Origin: Fimenecus sp051881455
GTDB taxonomy: Bacteria; Bacillota; Clostridia; Oscillospirales; Acutalibacteraceae
DNA: 58,778 nt
NCBI GenBank assembly: GCA_051881455.1
Contig: JBJEPX010000026.1
Coordinates: forward strand, 1-58,778
Direction of reading: 5' to 3'
Shown: positions 43,645 to 53,345 of the stretch, piece after piece
Layout of the letters: the number at the start of each line of letters is the position of its first letter
Numbering within the stretch: position 1 is the first letter of the stretch
The notes under the pieces: model-generated
The model's input: the letters and a program-made list of their open reading frames with translations, nothing else
The model's database searches: none
What the model was told of the DNA's origin: nothing
Made by a program: the position numbers and the translations under genes

Positions 43645-43673
43645 ATTATACAAGTTAAAATTTTGAATGTCAA
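43645..43673 (-). promoter_or_regulatory. fhs promoter
   Basis: On the minus strand TTGACA (43673-43668), 17-bp spacer, TATAAT (43650-43645): a perfect consensus, placing the start just before the aptamer. Confidence 0.9.
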
Positions 43674-43689
43674 GTGAAAACGCCGAAAA

Positions 43690-44505
43690 TTAAAAAGTCC
43701 CTTTAATTTCGTAATACTTGTTTTTAATTCTGTTTGCGGTGGTTTTTGCAAAAGCGTAGCCCTCCATATATTCGCCGCGGAACATATCAATGTGTTCACG
43801 GGGATTTTCCATAAAGGTGTAGTAATCGCAGGAGAATTTCGATGTATCTACACTTCGCTGATTTCTCACATCAATGAATATATCGGAAATTCCCGCGTCG
43901 GAAAGAGAGCTTCTCAAGCTTTTCAGCACCTTTCTGAAAAGCGACTGCACAGTTTCGTCATATTCTCTGTCGGGCCAGAGGGCGGAAACTGCCTGTTCCG
44001 TGCTCACACTGCCGCCCTGACGGTCAACAAGCAAGGCTAAAAATTCCTTCGACTTTGCACTGGAAAAATAAACGGGTTTTTTGTTTACGAACACATCGAA
44101 ATATCCGAAGGTTTTAACCGTAATTTCCTTACTGGCAACGAAAAACGAAAGCGTTTGCGCCTTGTCGATTTCCGCATAGACAGCCTCATCATCGTAAGGC
44201 TTCAAAATATATCCGATAGCCTTTACTCTGTATGCGTCATAGGCGTATTCCTTGAAACCTGTAACAAAAATAATCTTTGTGTCGCGGCTTACAACATTGA
44301 TTCTGCGGGCGAGTTCAAGGCCTGTCATAACGGGCATTTCAATATCAAGAAAAGCCACATCAATATCGTCGTTTTTCGCAATATAGACAAGAGCGTCGGC
44401 AGGATTGTTAAAAACAACCGCCTCGTCAATAAGGTGATGCGAAAGACAAATGTCGTATAACTCCTCCGAAGCAATACGCTCGTCATCAACTATCATTGCC
44501 TTCAT
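43690..44505 (-). CDS. Response regulator with OmpR/SARP-like winged helix
   Basis: A 271-residue protein. Receiver domain (1-120): acidic pocket VDDE, phospho-Asp in VAFLDIEMPVMTG, conserved Lys in LKPYDD. A winged-helix domain (about 130-215) containing TFGYFDVFVNKKPVYFSSAK and LWPDREYDETVQ follows, plus a tail with weak BTAD-like character. It overlaps the kinase gene stop by the ATGA arrangement. It acts with the kinase encoded upstream; target genes are not evident. Confidence 0.87.
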   Translation of the reverse strand: MKAMIVDDERIASEELYDICLSHHLIDEAVVFNNPADALVYIAKNDDIDVAFLDIEMPVMTGLELARRINVVSRDTKIIFVTGFKEYAYDAYRVKAIGYILKPYDDEAVYAEIDKAQTLSFFVASKEITVKTFGYFDVFVNKKPVYFSSAKSKEFLALLVDRQGGSVSTEQAVSALWPDREYDETVQSLFRKVLKSLRSSLSDAGISDIFIDVRNQRSVDTSKFSCDYYTFMENPREHIDMFRGEYMEGYAFAKTTANRIKNKYYEIKGTF

Positions 44506-46343
44506 TTTCTTTCCTCCTTGGGGATTTTTATTGTAACACGGGTGCCTTTGCCCTGTTCACTTTCAATATTAAGCTGAGCATCAACCATTATTTTCAGTCT
44601 GTTGGAAACATTGGAAATACCAATGTGAGAATGGGAATCATCGGGGGCAAAATCGGGATTTTCGGGGTCGAAACCTATTCCGTCGTCCTCAATTACAATA
44701 CAGTAAAATCCGTCCTTTTCAAAAGACGAAATCGTAACCGTACCGCCCTCGGCTTTTTTCGTTACGCCGTGTTTTATGGCGTTTTCCACTATGGGCTGAA
44801 CGCTCAGCGACGGCACCGAAAAATCTGTAAAGTCCGTATTATATACAATATTAAGCTTGTCACCGAACCTTAAAAGCTCAATGGCACAGTAATTTTTGAT
44901 GTGTTCAAGCTCCGCTTCAAAGGGGATCGGGTGCTTTTGAGAAATTGAATCCATATTTCCCCTTAAATACTTTGAAAAAGCAATAACCGCTTTTTCCGCT
45001 GTTTTAGGGTCTCTTTTTATTAAGTATTTTATTGTGTTCAGCGCATTGTAAAGGAAATGAGGCTGAATCTGAGAGAGCATAGCGGCTGTGTTTGCCGCAG
45101 TAAGCTCGTTTTTAAGCTCGGCGGCATTGAGGGCGGTTGCATAAATTCCCGTCAGTTTTTTTGCAAATATGGCAGTAAAAGTAATTACGAAAAGTCCAAA
45201 GGCTATGGGCATATATGACGATGCAATAAAGGGGATAAGACCGTTGGTGTAAAAGCAGTCAACCATAATGCCTACTATTACGGCAATGTAGCCGAGAGTG
45301 TAGGTTGTGGCAAAGGGAACCTTTCTCACCATACAGTCGGTCAGACGGCTCAAAAGTATTATATCAAGAGGCAGGGTTGCCGCTTGAAGAATTATGTAAA
45401 AATAAGGACTGAACACGGTGTAGGGGAAAAGTCCGGTTATAACCGCACAGGTTAAAAAGGCGGCGCAAAGCGTTGCAAATGTGCCGTTGCCGATTTTAAG
45501 GTCCAGCGTTTCCGTGTAGAAAAGGAGCGCAACAAGCTTGATAATAAAGGTGGAAATACATATTATCAGCGTAATGTGCTCATAATTGACAGAGGGGAAG
45601 AGAAAGCCGAAAGCCGAAAATCCCTCTGTGGAAATCATCATTCTCAACGCTATTAAAAGGCAAAGCAGAGGAAGCCATTTTGATGTAAAAAGTGAATTTT
45701 TCTTTACGGAGTAAGCAAAGATAAATACGCCGCAGAAAAGCACAATTCCCACAATCGCACAGCGAAGCATAGTGGCAATATCGGTGTAAACATCCGTATA
45801 TCCGTAATCGGCGATAACGGGGGTCATATAAATCCCCGGCATCATCAGGCAATCTATCTCAATTACTATATCATAGCTTCTTTCGCCGTCAAAAGTAAGG
45901 GCGTTACGGCTTTCTCCGTTTGAAACCGAAACACCGTCAACAAACACCTCATAAGAGCCTGCAAAATGAGGAATATAAACAACGGCGTTTTTAAAATCAA
46001 GGTTTTTAACAGTAATTCTGTATGACGAATGTGAACCCGAGGGCGTTGAAAAATTGAAATCATTTGAGGCGAGGGGCGGGGGAATAAGCTCCGCTTTGCC
46101 ATCTTTGGAGTTTGATGCTTCCGTAATAATGTGACCGTCAAAGCGTTCCCATTCTCCCGAAAGATAAAGGGGGTTGTTAACGGTTACTTTTGTATCTTTA
46201 AAATCAACGCTTCCGTTTATTACATCAGGGCAGTTTACAACAGCTTTGTTAAGCAGTCCTGCGGCGAAGGGAGAAAATATTAAAACAGCGGTAATGACAA
46301 CTGCCGCAATCAGATAAAGATTTGCTTTTAAACGCGCGCTCAT
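44502..46343 (-). CDS. 7TMR-DISM sensor histidine kinase, LytS-like catalytic part
   Basis: A 613-residue protein. A signal or first helix (about 8-30), an extracytoplasmic beta-rich 7TMR-DISM-type domain (35-180), seven membrane helices (about 190-385), then a His_kinase domain with the phospho-His in QPHFLYNALNTIKYLI and a HATPase (PIVENAIKHG, DDGIGF). The DISM domain typically binds carbohydrates or other small ligands. The ATG at 46343 follows GGAGG. It is divergent from alaS. Confidence 0.88.
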   Translation of the reverse strand: MSARLKANLYLIAAVVITAVLIFSPFAAGLLNKAVVNCPDVINGSVDFKDTKVTVNNPLYLSGEWERFDGHIITEASNSKDGKAELIPPPLASNDFNFSTPSGSHSSYRITVKNLDFKNAVVYIPHFAGSYEVFVDGVSVSNGESRNALTFDGERSYDIVIEIDCLMMPGIYMTPVIADYGYTDVYTDIATMLRCAIVGIVLFCGVFIFAYSVKKNSLFTSKWLPLLCLLIALRMMISTEGFSAFGFLFPSVNYEHITLIICISTFIIKLVALLFYTETLDLKIGNGTFATLCAAFLTCAVITGLFPYTVFSPYFYIILQAATLPLDIILLSRLTDCMVRKVPFATTYTLGYIAVIVGIMVDCFYTNGLIPFIASSYMPIAFGLFVITFTAIFAKKLTGIYATALNAAELKNELTAANTAAMLSQIQPHFLYNALNTIKYLIKRDPKTAEKAVIAFSKYLRGNMDSISQKHPIPFEAELEHIKNYCAIELLRFGDKLNIVYNTDFTDFSVPSLSVQPIVENAIKHGVTKKAEGGTVTISSFEKDGFYCIVIEDDGIGFDPENPDFAPDDSHSHIGISNVSNRLKIMVDAQLNIESEQGKGTRVTIKIPKEERK

Positions 46344-46413
46344 AATTTCCTCCACACCTTAAATATCCTTTTCCAATTATAAATGAAAAACAAAGATAAA
46401 ACAAGACTTTTTA

Positions 46414-46442
46414 TTGACATATTTACATTATAAATGTATAAT
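46414..46442 (+). promoter_or_regulatory. alaS promoter
   Basis: TTGACA (46414-46419), 17-bp spacer, TATAAT (46437-46442). The leader is only about 30 bases, leaving no room for a T-box. Confidence 0.85.
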
Positions 46443-46479
46443 TTATTGTAATTTTATTTTATGTATTGGAGTAGTTCAT

Positions 46480-49119
46480 ATGGAATGGACAGGTCTTAAC
46501 GAATTAAGAGAAAAATATTTGAGTTTTTTTGAAAGCAAAGGGCATTTGCGCCTGCCCAGCTTTTCCCTCGTGCCTCAGGGCGACAAAAGCCTGCTTTTAA
46601 TAAATTCCGGTATGGCGCCGATGAAAAAATATTTCACCGGTGAGGTTACGCCCCCGAGAAAGCGTGTAACCACCTGCCAAAAGTGTATTCGTACACCCGA
46701 TATTGAAAATGTGGGTAAAACCGCACGCCACGGCACTTATTTTGAAATGCTGGGCAACTTCTCTTTCGGTGATTATTTTAAGGAAGAGGTTATTCCTTGG
46801 GCTTGGGAGTTCTGCACAAAGGTAATGGAAATGGACCCCGAGCGCCTTTACATCAGCGTGTATGAAGAGGACGACGAGGCGTATGACATCTGGACAAAGA
46901 AAATCGGTGTAAAGCCCGACCATATGGTGCGTTTCGGTAAAGAGGACAATTTCTGGGAGCACGGTGCAGGTCCTTGCGGTCCATGCTCGGAGATTTACTA
47001 TGACCGCGGCGAAAAATACGGCTGCGGCAAGCCTGACTGTAAAGTAGGCTGTGAGTGCGACCGATACATTGAGTTCTGGAACTTAGTGTTTACGCAGTTT
47101 GACAATGACGGCAACAATAACTACACCCGTCTTGACCACCCCAACATTGACACGGGCATGGGCTTGGAGCGTCTTGCGTGCATTTCGCAGGATGTGGACA
47201 ACCTGTTTGAGGTCGATACCGTGCAGAACATTATGAAGCACATTATGCGTATTGCAAATGTGGAGTATCACAAGGACGAGAAAAAGGATGTTTCCCTGCG
47301 CGTTATTACCGACCATATTCGCAGTACCACCTTTATGATTGGCGACGGCGTTATGCCCTCAAATGAGGGTAGAGGCTATGTTCTGCGCCGCCTTTTGCGC
47401 CGCGCGGCACGCCACGGCAGACTCTTGGGCATTGACCGTCCGTTTTTGTCAGAGGTTGCCGAAACGGTTATTAAGGAAAATGCAAATGCCTATCCTAATT
47501 TGGTAGAGAAAAAAGACTTTATTTTGAAAGTTATTGCCAATGAGGAGGAGAATTTCTCCAAAACCATTGACGCAGGACTTCAAATTCTTGAAAAAATGAT
47601 TGAGGCCGCCGATAAATCCGTTTTCAGCGGTGAAGATGCGTTTAAATTGTCCGACACATTCGGATTCCCCATTGATTTGACAAAAGAATTGCTTGAAGAA
47701 CGCAATATGACTGTGGACGAGGCTCGCTTCCGTGAGCTGGTAAAAGAACAGCGCGAGCGTGCCAGAAACGCCCGTGAGGATGCGGGACAGGACGCTTGGA
47801 AAGGCTCTGCCGATGCTACCAAGGATATGGCATCAACGGAGTTTTGCGGTTATACGGATTTTGAGTGTGCCTCAACCGTCAAAGCCATTGTTTCAGGGGA
47901 TAAAACCGTGGATTATGCCGAAAACGGCGAAAAAGTTACGGTTGTACTCGATAAAACTCCTTTCTACGGTGAAGGCGGCGGTCAAACAGGCGACATCGGC
48001 GTAATTTCAGGCAACGGATTTACCTTTACCGTTACAGGCACGGCGAAAACCGTTGAGGGCGTATATCTGCATCACGGTTATGTAAGCGACGGCGAGAGCA
48101 TTGCCGTGGGGCAGACTGTTACGGCAAGCGTTGATAGAATTACAAGACTTTCCACAATGCGAAACCACACGGCGGCGCACATTTTGCAGGCAACTTTGCG
48201 CAAAATGCTGGGCACTCATGTGGAACAGGCAGGTCAGCTTGTAAATTCAGAAGAAATGCGTTTTGACTTCTCCCATTTCTCGGCTTTAACCGCCGAAGAA
48301 CTCGCCGAGGTTGAGGCGGCGGTGAATGCGGTAATCTTTGCCGCGTTACCTGTGGAAACCGCACAGATGACCATTGACGAGGCAAAGAAAATGGGCGCAA
48401 TGGCGCTGTTCAGCGAAAAGTACGGTGATGTGGTGCGCGTTGTAAAAATCGGCGATTACTCCACCGAGCTTTGCGGCGGTACTCATGTTCTGAACACCTC
48501 TATGTTGGGACTTTTCAAGATTGTTTCCGAATCTTCTGTTGCGGCAGGTGTTCGCAGAATTACCGCAGTAACGGGTACGGGCGTTTTAGAATATATCAAT
48601 AAAAACAATGAGTTGATTGCAGAGGCGGCGGCGTCCTTGAAAGTGGCTAATCCTCAGGATTTGGTACGCCGTGCAGCAGCACTTACGGCTGAATTAAAAG
48701 AAAAAGACCGTGAACTGCAAAAATTGCAGAACGAAATCAACAGCATTAAAACCGCAGGGCTTATGGCAGGCGCTGTTGATGTAAACGGCGTACAGTTAAT
48801 TGTATATTACGCGGGTGAAGAGGGCGCAGACGCTCTTCGTTCCATGGCGGAAACTGCAAAGGATTCCGCACCGAACACCGTGGCTGTAATAGCGGGTACA
48901 AACGCAGAAAAAGGTACTGTTTCCTTTGCCTGCGCCTGCGGTAAAGACGCAATCGCCAAGGGTGCGCACGCAGGCAACATCGTCCGTGAGGTTGCCAAAA
49001 TTGCAGGCGGCAACGGCGGCGGCAAGCCCGATATGGCTATGGCGGGCGGTAAAGACGCATCAAAGGTTGACGATGCACTTATGCGTGCCGATGAAATTTT
49101 ACGCGATATGCTGAAATAA
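46480..49119 (+). CDS. alaS: Alanine-tRNA ligase
   Basis: An 879-residue class II synthetase. The catalytic domain has HLRLPSFSLVPQGDKSLLL and INSGMAPMKKYF (motif 1/2 region). The editing domain has HTAAHILQATLRKML (zinc-ligand HxxxH) and ELCGGTHV. A C-terminal DHHA1 domain (about 740-879) reads GGNGGGKPDMAMAGG. Full length. The ATG at 46480 follows GGAG; codons further upstream lie in the promoter. Confidence 0.98.
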   Translation: MEWTGLNELREKYLSFFESKGHLRLPSFSLVPQGDKSLLLINSGMAPMKKYFTGEVTPPRKRVTTCQKCIRTPDIENVGKTARHGTYFEMLGNFSFGDYFKEEVIPWAWEFCTKVMEMDPERLYISVYEEDDEAYDIWTKKIGVKPDHMVRFGKEDNFWEHGAGPCGPCSEIYYDRGEKYGCGKPDCKVGCECDRYIEFWNLVFTQFDNDGNNNYTRLDHPNIDTGMGLERLACISQDVDNLFEVDTVQNIMKHIMRIANVEYHKDEKKDVSLRVITDHIRSTTFMIGDGVMPSNEGRGYVLRRLLRRAARHGRLLGIDRPFLSEVAETVIKENANAYPNLVEKKDFILKVIANEEENFSKTIDAGLQILEKMIEAADKSVFSGEDAFKLSDTFGFPIDLTKELLEERNMTVDEARFRELVKEQRERARNAREDAGQDAWKGSADATKDMASTEFCGYTDFECASTVKAIVSGDKTVDYAENGEKVTVVLDKTPFYGEGGGQTGDIGVISGNGFTFTVTGTAKTVEGVYLHHGYVSDGESIAVGQTVTASVDRITRLSTMRNHTAAHILQATLRKMLGTHVEQAGQLVNSEEMRFDFSHFSALTAEELAEVEAAVNAVIFAALPVETAQMTIDEAKKMGAMALFSEKYGDVVRVVKIGDYSTELCGGTHVLNTSMLGLFKIVSESSVAAGVRRITAVTGTGVLEYINKNNELIAEAAASLKVANPQDLVRRAAALTAELKEKDRELQKLQNEINSIKTAGLMAGAVDVNGVQLIVYYAGEEGADALRSMAETAKDSAPNTVAVIAGTNAEKGTVSFACACGKDAIAKGAHAGNIVREVAKIAGGNGGGKPDMAMAGGKDASKVDDALMRADEILRDMLK

Positions 49120-49129
49120 GGTGAAAATA

Positions 49130-49468
49130 ATGGATTGTCTGTTTTGTAAAATAGCGGCGGGAGAAATCCCCTCAAAAAAGGTTTATGAGGACGATAAAAT
49201 CATAGCGTTTTATGACATAGCTCCTCAGGCACAGGTTCACGGGCTTGTTATTCCCAAAGACCATATTGCCGACAGTGCAAATGATATAAACGGTGATAAC
49301 TCTGCTGTGATTGCATATATTTTTGAGAAAATTCCCGAAATAGCAAAGCTTATGGGGGTCAATAGTTACCGCATTATTAACAACTGCGGCGATAAGGCGG
49401 GGCAAACCGTTAAGCACATTCATTTTCACATTCTGAGCGGAGATAACCTTTCGGAAAAACTCGTATAA
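49130..49468 (+). CDS. HIT-family nucleotide hydrolase (HinT-like)
   Basis: A 112-residue protein with CLFCKIAAGEIPSKKVYED at the start (zinc-binding CxxC) and the histidine triad HIHFHILSG near 96. HinT hydrolyses adenosine phosphoramidates, including aminoacyl-adenylates, which fits its place 10 bases after alaS. AAGGTG lies upstream of the ATG. Confidence 0.93.
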   Translation: MDCLFCKIAAGEIPSKKVYEDDKIIAFYDIAPQAQVHGLVIPKDHIADSANDINGDNSAVIAYIFEKIPEIAKLMGVNSYRIINNCGDKAGQTVKHIHFHILSGDNLSEKLV

Positions 49469-49494
49469 AATTTTACTGTAACGGAGGGCAAAGA

Positions 49495-51600
49495 ATGAAA
49501 AGACCGTTTGCCGTTCTCGGATTTTCAATGCTTTCTCTATCGCTCATACTCTATGAATTAAATGTAAAAGCAATTATTGCCACATTGATTTTGGCAATGA
49601 TTGCTTTTTGTATTTTATTGTTTTTGCCCTCGGCAAGGCATGATAAAACAGCCCTGTTTGCTCTGCTTGCCGTAATTGCTTTTTCTTTCTCCCTTTTATC
49701 GGCTCAATATAAGTATTACAGCGTTAGCAAAGAAATTGAGGGGAAATCCTCAAATATCAGCGGCGTTGTGTGCAAATCTCCCTCTTTTTCGGATTATGCC
49801 GCCTCATACACAATAAAGGTTGATGAAATTAACGGTGAACGCGCCGATTTTAAAATTCTTTATGTTACAGATACGGGGAAAAGGCTGAAACAGGGCGATA
49901 TTGTAAGCGGAACTGTTTTGCCGAAGGAAAACAGCGAAAGTCCGGATTCTCTTGAATACGGTTTAGCGTCAAATATATACTTTACCTGCCTTGAAACAAA
50001 TGATAATTTTTTATCGCATACAGGCAGAACAGACAAGCTTTATACATACACGGGAGCGGTTAAAAATTATCTCGTAAATGTTGTAAATTCGTATATTCCC
50101 GGAGAAAACGGAGCTATTGCAAACGCCATGGCAATAGGGGATAAAAGCGGAATAGAAAGCTTCACCTTTAAGTGCTTTAATTATGCAGGAACCGTCCATT
50201 TGCTCGTGATTTCAGGGCTTCATCTTACCGTTTGGTCCTTCGGAGTTATCAGAGCGCTTTCAAAGTTTTCCCGTTTGAGAAAACATACTCCCTTTATCGG
50301 AGCGGCTTGTGTGCTTATTTATTCAGCGATAACGGGGTTCAGCGTTTCGGTTTTGCGTGCCGGGGCGATGGTGGGCGCGGTACTTATGGGAAAAGTGCTT
50401 AAAAGAGACGCGGACAGCATAAATTCCATCGGACTTGCCGTTACATTTATACTTGTTTTCAATCCTTTCAGCGCATATTCCGCGTCTCTGTGGTTAACGG
50501 TTTTGTCAACATCAGGAATAATAGTCGGCGGAGGTTATCTTAAAAATCTGATTTATAACACCCGCTTGGGCAGGCGTATGTCGGAAAACGCACTTTTCAT
50601 ATTTTTCACGGAATCTGCGGCAGTAAGCTTATCGGCGGCAGTGTTTACCTTACCTGTTATGATTGTAAAATTCAATCTGATACCCGTAATGTTTATTCTC
50701 TCAAACCTGCTTATGGTACAGCCCGCTATGGCCATTATGTTTTTGGCGGTGCTGGGTATGACGGTTCATGCATTGCATCTCTATCCACTTGCCGAAGGAG
50801 TATATGCTATTTGCGGATTGCTGGCAAAGTATTTGCGTACCGTTGCTGAGTTTATAGGAATGAGCCGATTTTCAACAATATCGGTAAGTCATAGATATTA
50901 CAGATATTTTTTAGCGCTCATGCTCGTTTCAGCGGCGGTTTTGGTTTTGTTCAGGAAAAAGAAAATAAACCTTACAAAGCACATATGCACTTTTCTTGCC
51001 GTAGCCTTTGCGCTTTTGTCTCTTTATTGCACCTCCTATGAGGCTTCAACGCCCTCTCTCGATTTCATAGGGCAGTCAATAGTGATAACTGCAAACGGCC
51101 AATGTGTTGTAATAGGCTGTCCCGATAAGCAAACCACAGTCAGAGTGTATGACATAATGGAACGGCACAATGTAAAGAAAGCCGACTGTATCGTACTGGC
51201 GGAGCAAACGGGATATACGCCGTCACTCCTTATAAATGCGGAGAAAAGGCTTAGAAGCAAAGAGGCTGTTTCCTGTGCCGAGGGGTACGGCGCTCCGTTG
51301 TGCGTAAAGGGCGGGATAAGTGAAATAACGGTGGGCGGCTGTGTTTCGGCGGACTTATCCAAGCCCTCTGATTGTATAGAAATATTCTGCCGTAATACCG
51401 AAATGCTGATAGTAAACGGCGAAAGCGCCGAAAAGGTCTTTGAAAACGGGAAAAATTATGATATAATTATTTTATACGGAGAAAAAGCGGATACAGTTTA
51501 TGAATACGCTTCCTCCTTCTTGAAAAACAGTAATTCCGAAATATATAACGCAAATAAAAGCGGCAGAGTATCCGTTTATTTTAATTTGGAGAATTTGTAA
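49495..51600 (+). CDS. comEC: ComEC/Rec2-family membrane protein with degenerate nuclease-like domain
   Basis: A 701-residue protein. Two N-terminal helices and a DUF4131 OB-like region (about 1-170), the Competence domain (GENGAIANAMAIGDKSGI near 205, HLLVISGLHLTVW near 235; about eight further helices to 480) and a C-terminal remnant of the metallo-beta-lactamase domain (515-701). The usual DVGQGD opening is reduced to DFIGQS and no HxHxDH motif is present. DNA-channel function is possible but hydrolysis looks lost. Its stop overlaps holA by one base. Confidence 0.87.
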   Translation: MKRPFAVLGFSMLSLSLILYELNVKAIIATLILAMIAFCILLFLPSARHDKTALFALLAVIAFSFSLLSAQYKYYSVSKEIEGKSSNISGVVCKSPSFSDYAASYTIKVDEINGERADFKILYVTDTGKRLKQGDIVSGTVLPKENSESPDSLEYGLASNIYFTCLETNDNFLSHTGRTDKLYTYTGAVKNYLVNVVNSYIPGENGAIANAMAIGDKSGIESFTFKCFNYAGTVHLLVISGLHLTVWSFGVIRALSKFSRLRKHTPFIGAACVLIYSAITGFSVSVLRAGAMVGAVLMGKVLKRDADSINSIGLAVTFILVFNPFSAYSASLWLTVLSTSGIIVGGGYLKNLIYNTRLGRRMSENALFIFFTESAAVSLSAAVFTLPVMIVKFNLIPVMFILSNLLMVQPAMAIMFLAVLGMTVHALHLYPLAEGVYAICGLLAKYLRTVAEFIGMSRFSTISVSHRYYRYFLALMLVSAAVLVLFRKKKINLTKHICTFLAVAFALLSLYCTSYEASTPSLDFIGQSIVITANGQCVVIGCPDKQTTVRVYDIMERHNVKKADCIVLAEQTGYTPSLLINAEKRLRSKEAVSCAEGYGAPLCVKGGISEITVGGCVSADLSKPSDCIEIFCRNTEMLIVNGESAEKVFENGKNYDIIILYGEKADTVYEYASSFLKNSNSEIYNANKSGRVSVYFNLENL

Positions 51601-52640
51601 TGGCGAAGCTTTCCGAACTTGATTTAAAAAAGCAGATTAAAGAAAAAAATATGAGTGGCTGCTATCTCTTTTACGGCAGTGAGGACTATTTAAAGCAGTT
51701 TTACACTGCAAAAATATGCTCTGCATTTGTAACAAAGGGTAGTGAAACTTTCAGTCTGCGTAAATATGACGGTAAGGATAACACTCTCGACGAGGTGCTT
51801 GAAGGTGCTATGTCCATGCCGTTTATGAGTGAATATACGGTTGTTACGGTGCACGATTTTCCCCTGGACAGCCTTACAAATGACCAAAAGGAACAGCTTT
51901 TGTCATTTTTGGAAAACACCCCCGATACTTCCATAACGATTTTTTGGATGGACAGTATTGAGGTTCAGCCTAAAAATTCAAAATGGAAATGGGCTCTTGA
52001 TAATTTTACGAAATATGCCACGGCGGTTGAGTTTTCAAAGCCCGATGCAAGGGAACTGAGAAAAATCATTTCTGCATACGCTTCAAAATGCGGCTGTGTA
52101 ATGGGCGACAGCGCGGCGTCCTATCTTATTGAGCTTTCCGGCGACAGTCTTAATATACTCTTTAACGAGGTGCAAAAGGTCTGCAATTTTGCAGGGCAGG
52201 GGGCAGAAATAACAAAGGAGCACATCGAGCATACTGCCGTGCGTTCTCTCGAAGCAAAGGTGTTTGACCTTTCAAAGCTCATATTAAACAGGAACGCACA
52301 GGGAGCATTGGAGCTTTTGCATACGCTTATGCTCCAAAAGGCGGAGCCCATTGATGTTTTCGGCGTAATTTTAATGTCCTTTGTTGATATTTACAGGGCT
52401 AAAACCGCCGTTTCGGCAGGGGAGAGCGCAACATATCCCGCAAAATTTTACGATTATAAAAATAAGGAATTCAGGCTTACAAACGGCGCACGGTATGCAG
52501 GGAAAATATCCACCGAGCAGTTGAGAGAATGTTTCGACTGCTTTGCGGACAGCGACCGCAGATTAAAAAGCACCGCCCAGAGCGGAGAACTGATATTGGA
52601 GCGGCTTATTGTCCGTTTATCTCTGATATTGGCAAGGTAG
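51600..52640 (+). CDS. holA: DNA polymerase III subunit delta
   Basis: A 346-residue protein with the HolA pattern: MSGCYLFYGSEDYLKQFYTAKI at the start (clamp-loader N-domain), MPFMSEYTVVTVHDFP, SGDSLNILFNEVQKV and a C-terminal collar domain. It opens the sliding clamp during loading. The ATG overlaps the comEC stop (TAATG); the comEC-holA pairing is widely conserved in Firmicutes. Confidence 0.93.
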   Translation: MAKLSELDLKKQIKEKNMSGCYLFYGSEDYLKQFYTAKICSAFVTKGSETFSLRKYDGKDNTLDEVLEGAMSMPFMSEYTVVTVHDFPLDSLTNDQKEQLLSFLENTPDTSITIFWMDSIEVQPKNSKWKWALDNFTKYATAVEFSKPDARELRKIISAYASKCGCVMGDSAASYLIELSGDSLNILFNEVQKVCNFAGQGAEITKEHIEHTAVRSLEAKVFDLSKLILNRNAQGALELLHTLMLQKAEPIDVFGVILMSFVDIYRAKTAVSAGESATYPAKFYDYKNKEFRLTNGARYAGKISTEQLRECFDCFADSDRRLKSTAQSGELILERLIVRLSLILAR

Positions 52641-52644
52641 AATT

Positions 52645-53250
52645 ATGATAAAAATTAAAGAGGCTGTAATAGTCGAGGGGAAATACGATAAAATCAAGCT
52701 GTCGGGTATTCTTGATACGGTAATCATAGAAACCGACGGCTTTGGCGTGTTTAATGATAAAGAAAAACAAAGACTTATAAGATTTTTAGCGGAAAAGCGC
52801 GGTATTGTTATTATGACGGACAGCGACTCCGCAGGCTTTAAAATCCGCTCCTTTATAAAAGGCATAACGAACGCCGAAAATGTGAAGAATGTGTATATTC
52901 CCGATGTTTACGGTAAAGAAAAGCGCAAAACCGAAATGTCAAGCGAGGGTAAAATCGGCGTTGAGGGAATGGAAACCCGGGTGCTCTTGGAAGCCCTCGG
53001 CAAAGCGGGCGTTCTATACAGTGAAAATGAAAAATCAGGCGGCAGAGAAATTACTTATACCGATTTTTTTGAGGACGGTATTACAGGCCACGAAAACAGC
53101 GTCGAAATGCGCAAAAATCTCGCACGCCGTTTAAATCTTCCGGAAAAAATCAGTTCCTCTGCGATGCTTAAAATAATAAATTCATATATGACATATGATG
53201 AATACAAGGCGGAAACGGAGGCGGTAAAATCAACGGAAAATAAAGGCTAA
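52645..53250 (+). CDS. rnmV: Ribonuclease M5
   Basis: A 201-residue TOPRIM protein: VIVEGKYDKIKL (conserved Glu) and MTDSDSAGFKIR (DxD) in residues 1-100, then the DUF4093 C-terminal domain. It matures 5S rRNA. It lies 4 bases after holA, in the same transcript. Confidence 0.93.
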   Translation: MIKIKEAVIVEGKYDKIKLSGILDTVIIETDGFGVFNDKEKQRLIRFLAEKRGIVIMTDSDSAGFKIRSFIKGITNAENVKNVYIPDVYGKEKRKTEMSSEGKIGVEGMETRVLLEALGKAGVLYSENEKSGGREITYTDFFEDGITGHENSVEMRKNLARRLNLPEKISSSAMLKIINSYMTYDEYKAETEAVKSTENKG

Positions 53251-53283
53251 TTATGTCTTAACTGTAAACTTTATTTAAAATGC

Positions 53284-53312
53284 TTTAAAAAAAATACATA
53301 ATATGGTACAAT
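53284..53312 (+). promoter_or_regulatory. Promoter of the acyl-CoA ligase gene
   Basis: TTTAAA (53284-53289), 17-bp spacer, TACAAT (53307-53312). Confidence 0.45.
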
Positions 53313-53345
53313 GCAACTACCGATTATATAATGTGAGGTAAAAAA

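Noticed and set aside
46443..46479. T-box riboswitch before alaS
   Set aside because: Only about 30 bases lie between the promoter and the ribosome binding site, with no antiterminator or NGGUGGNA motif.
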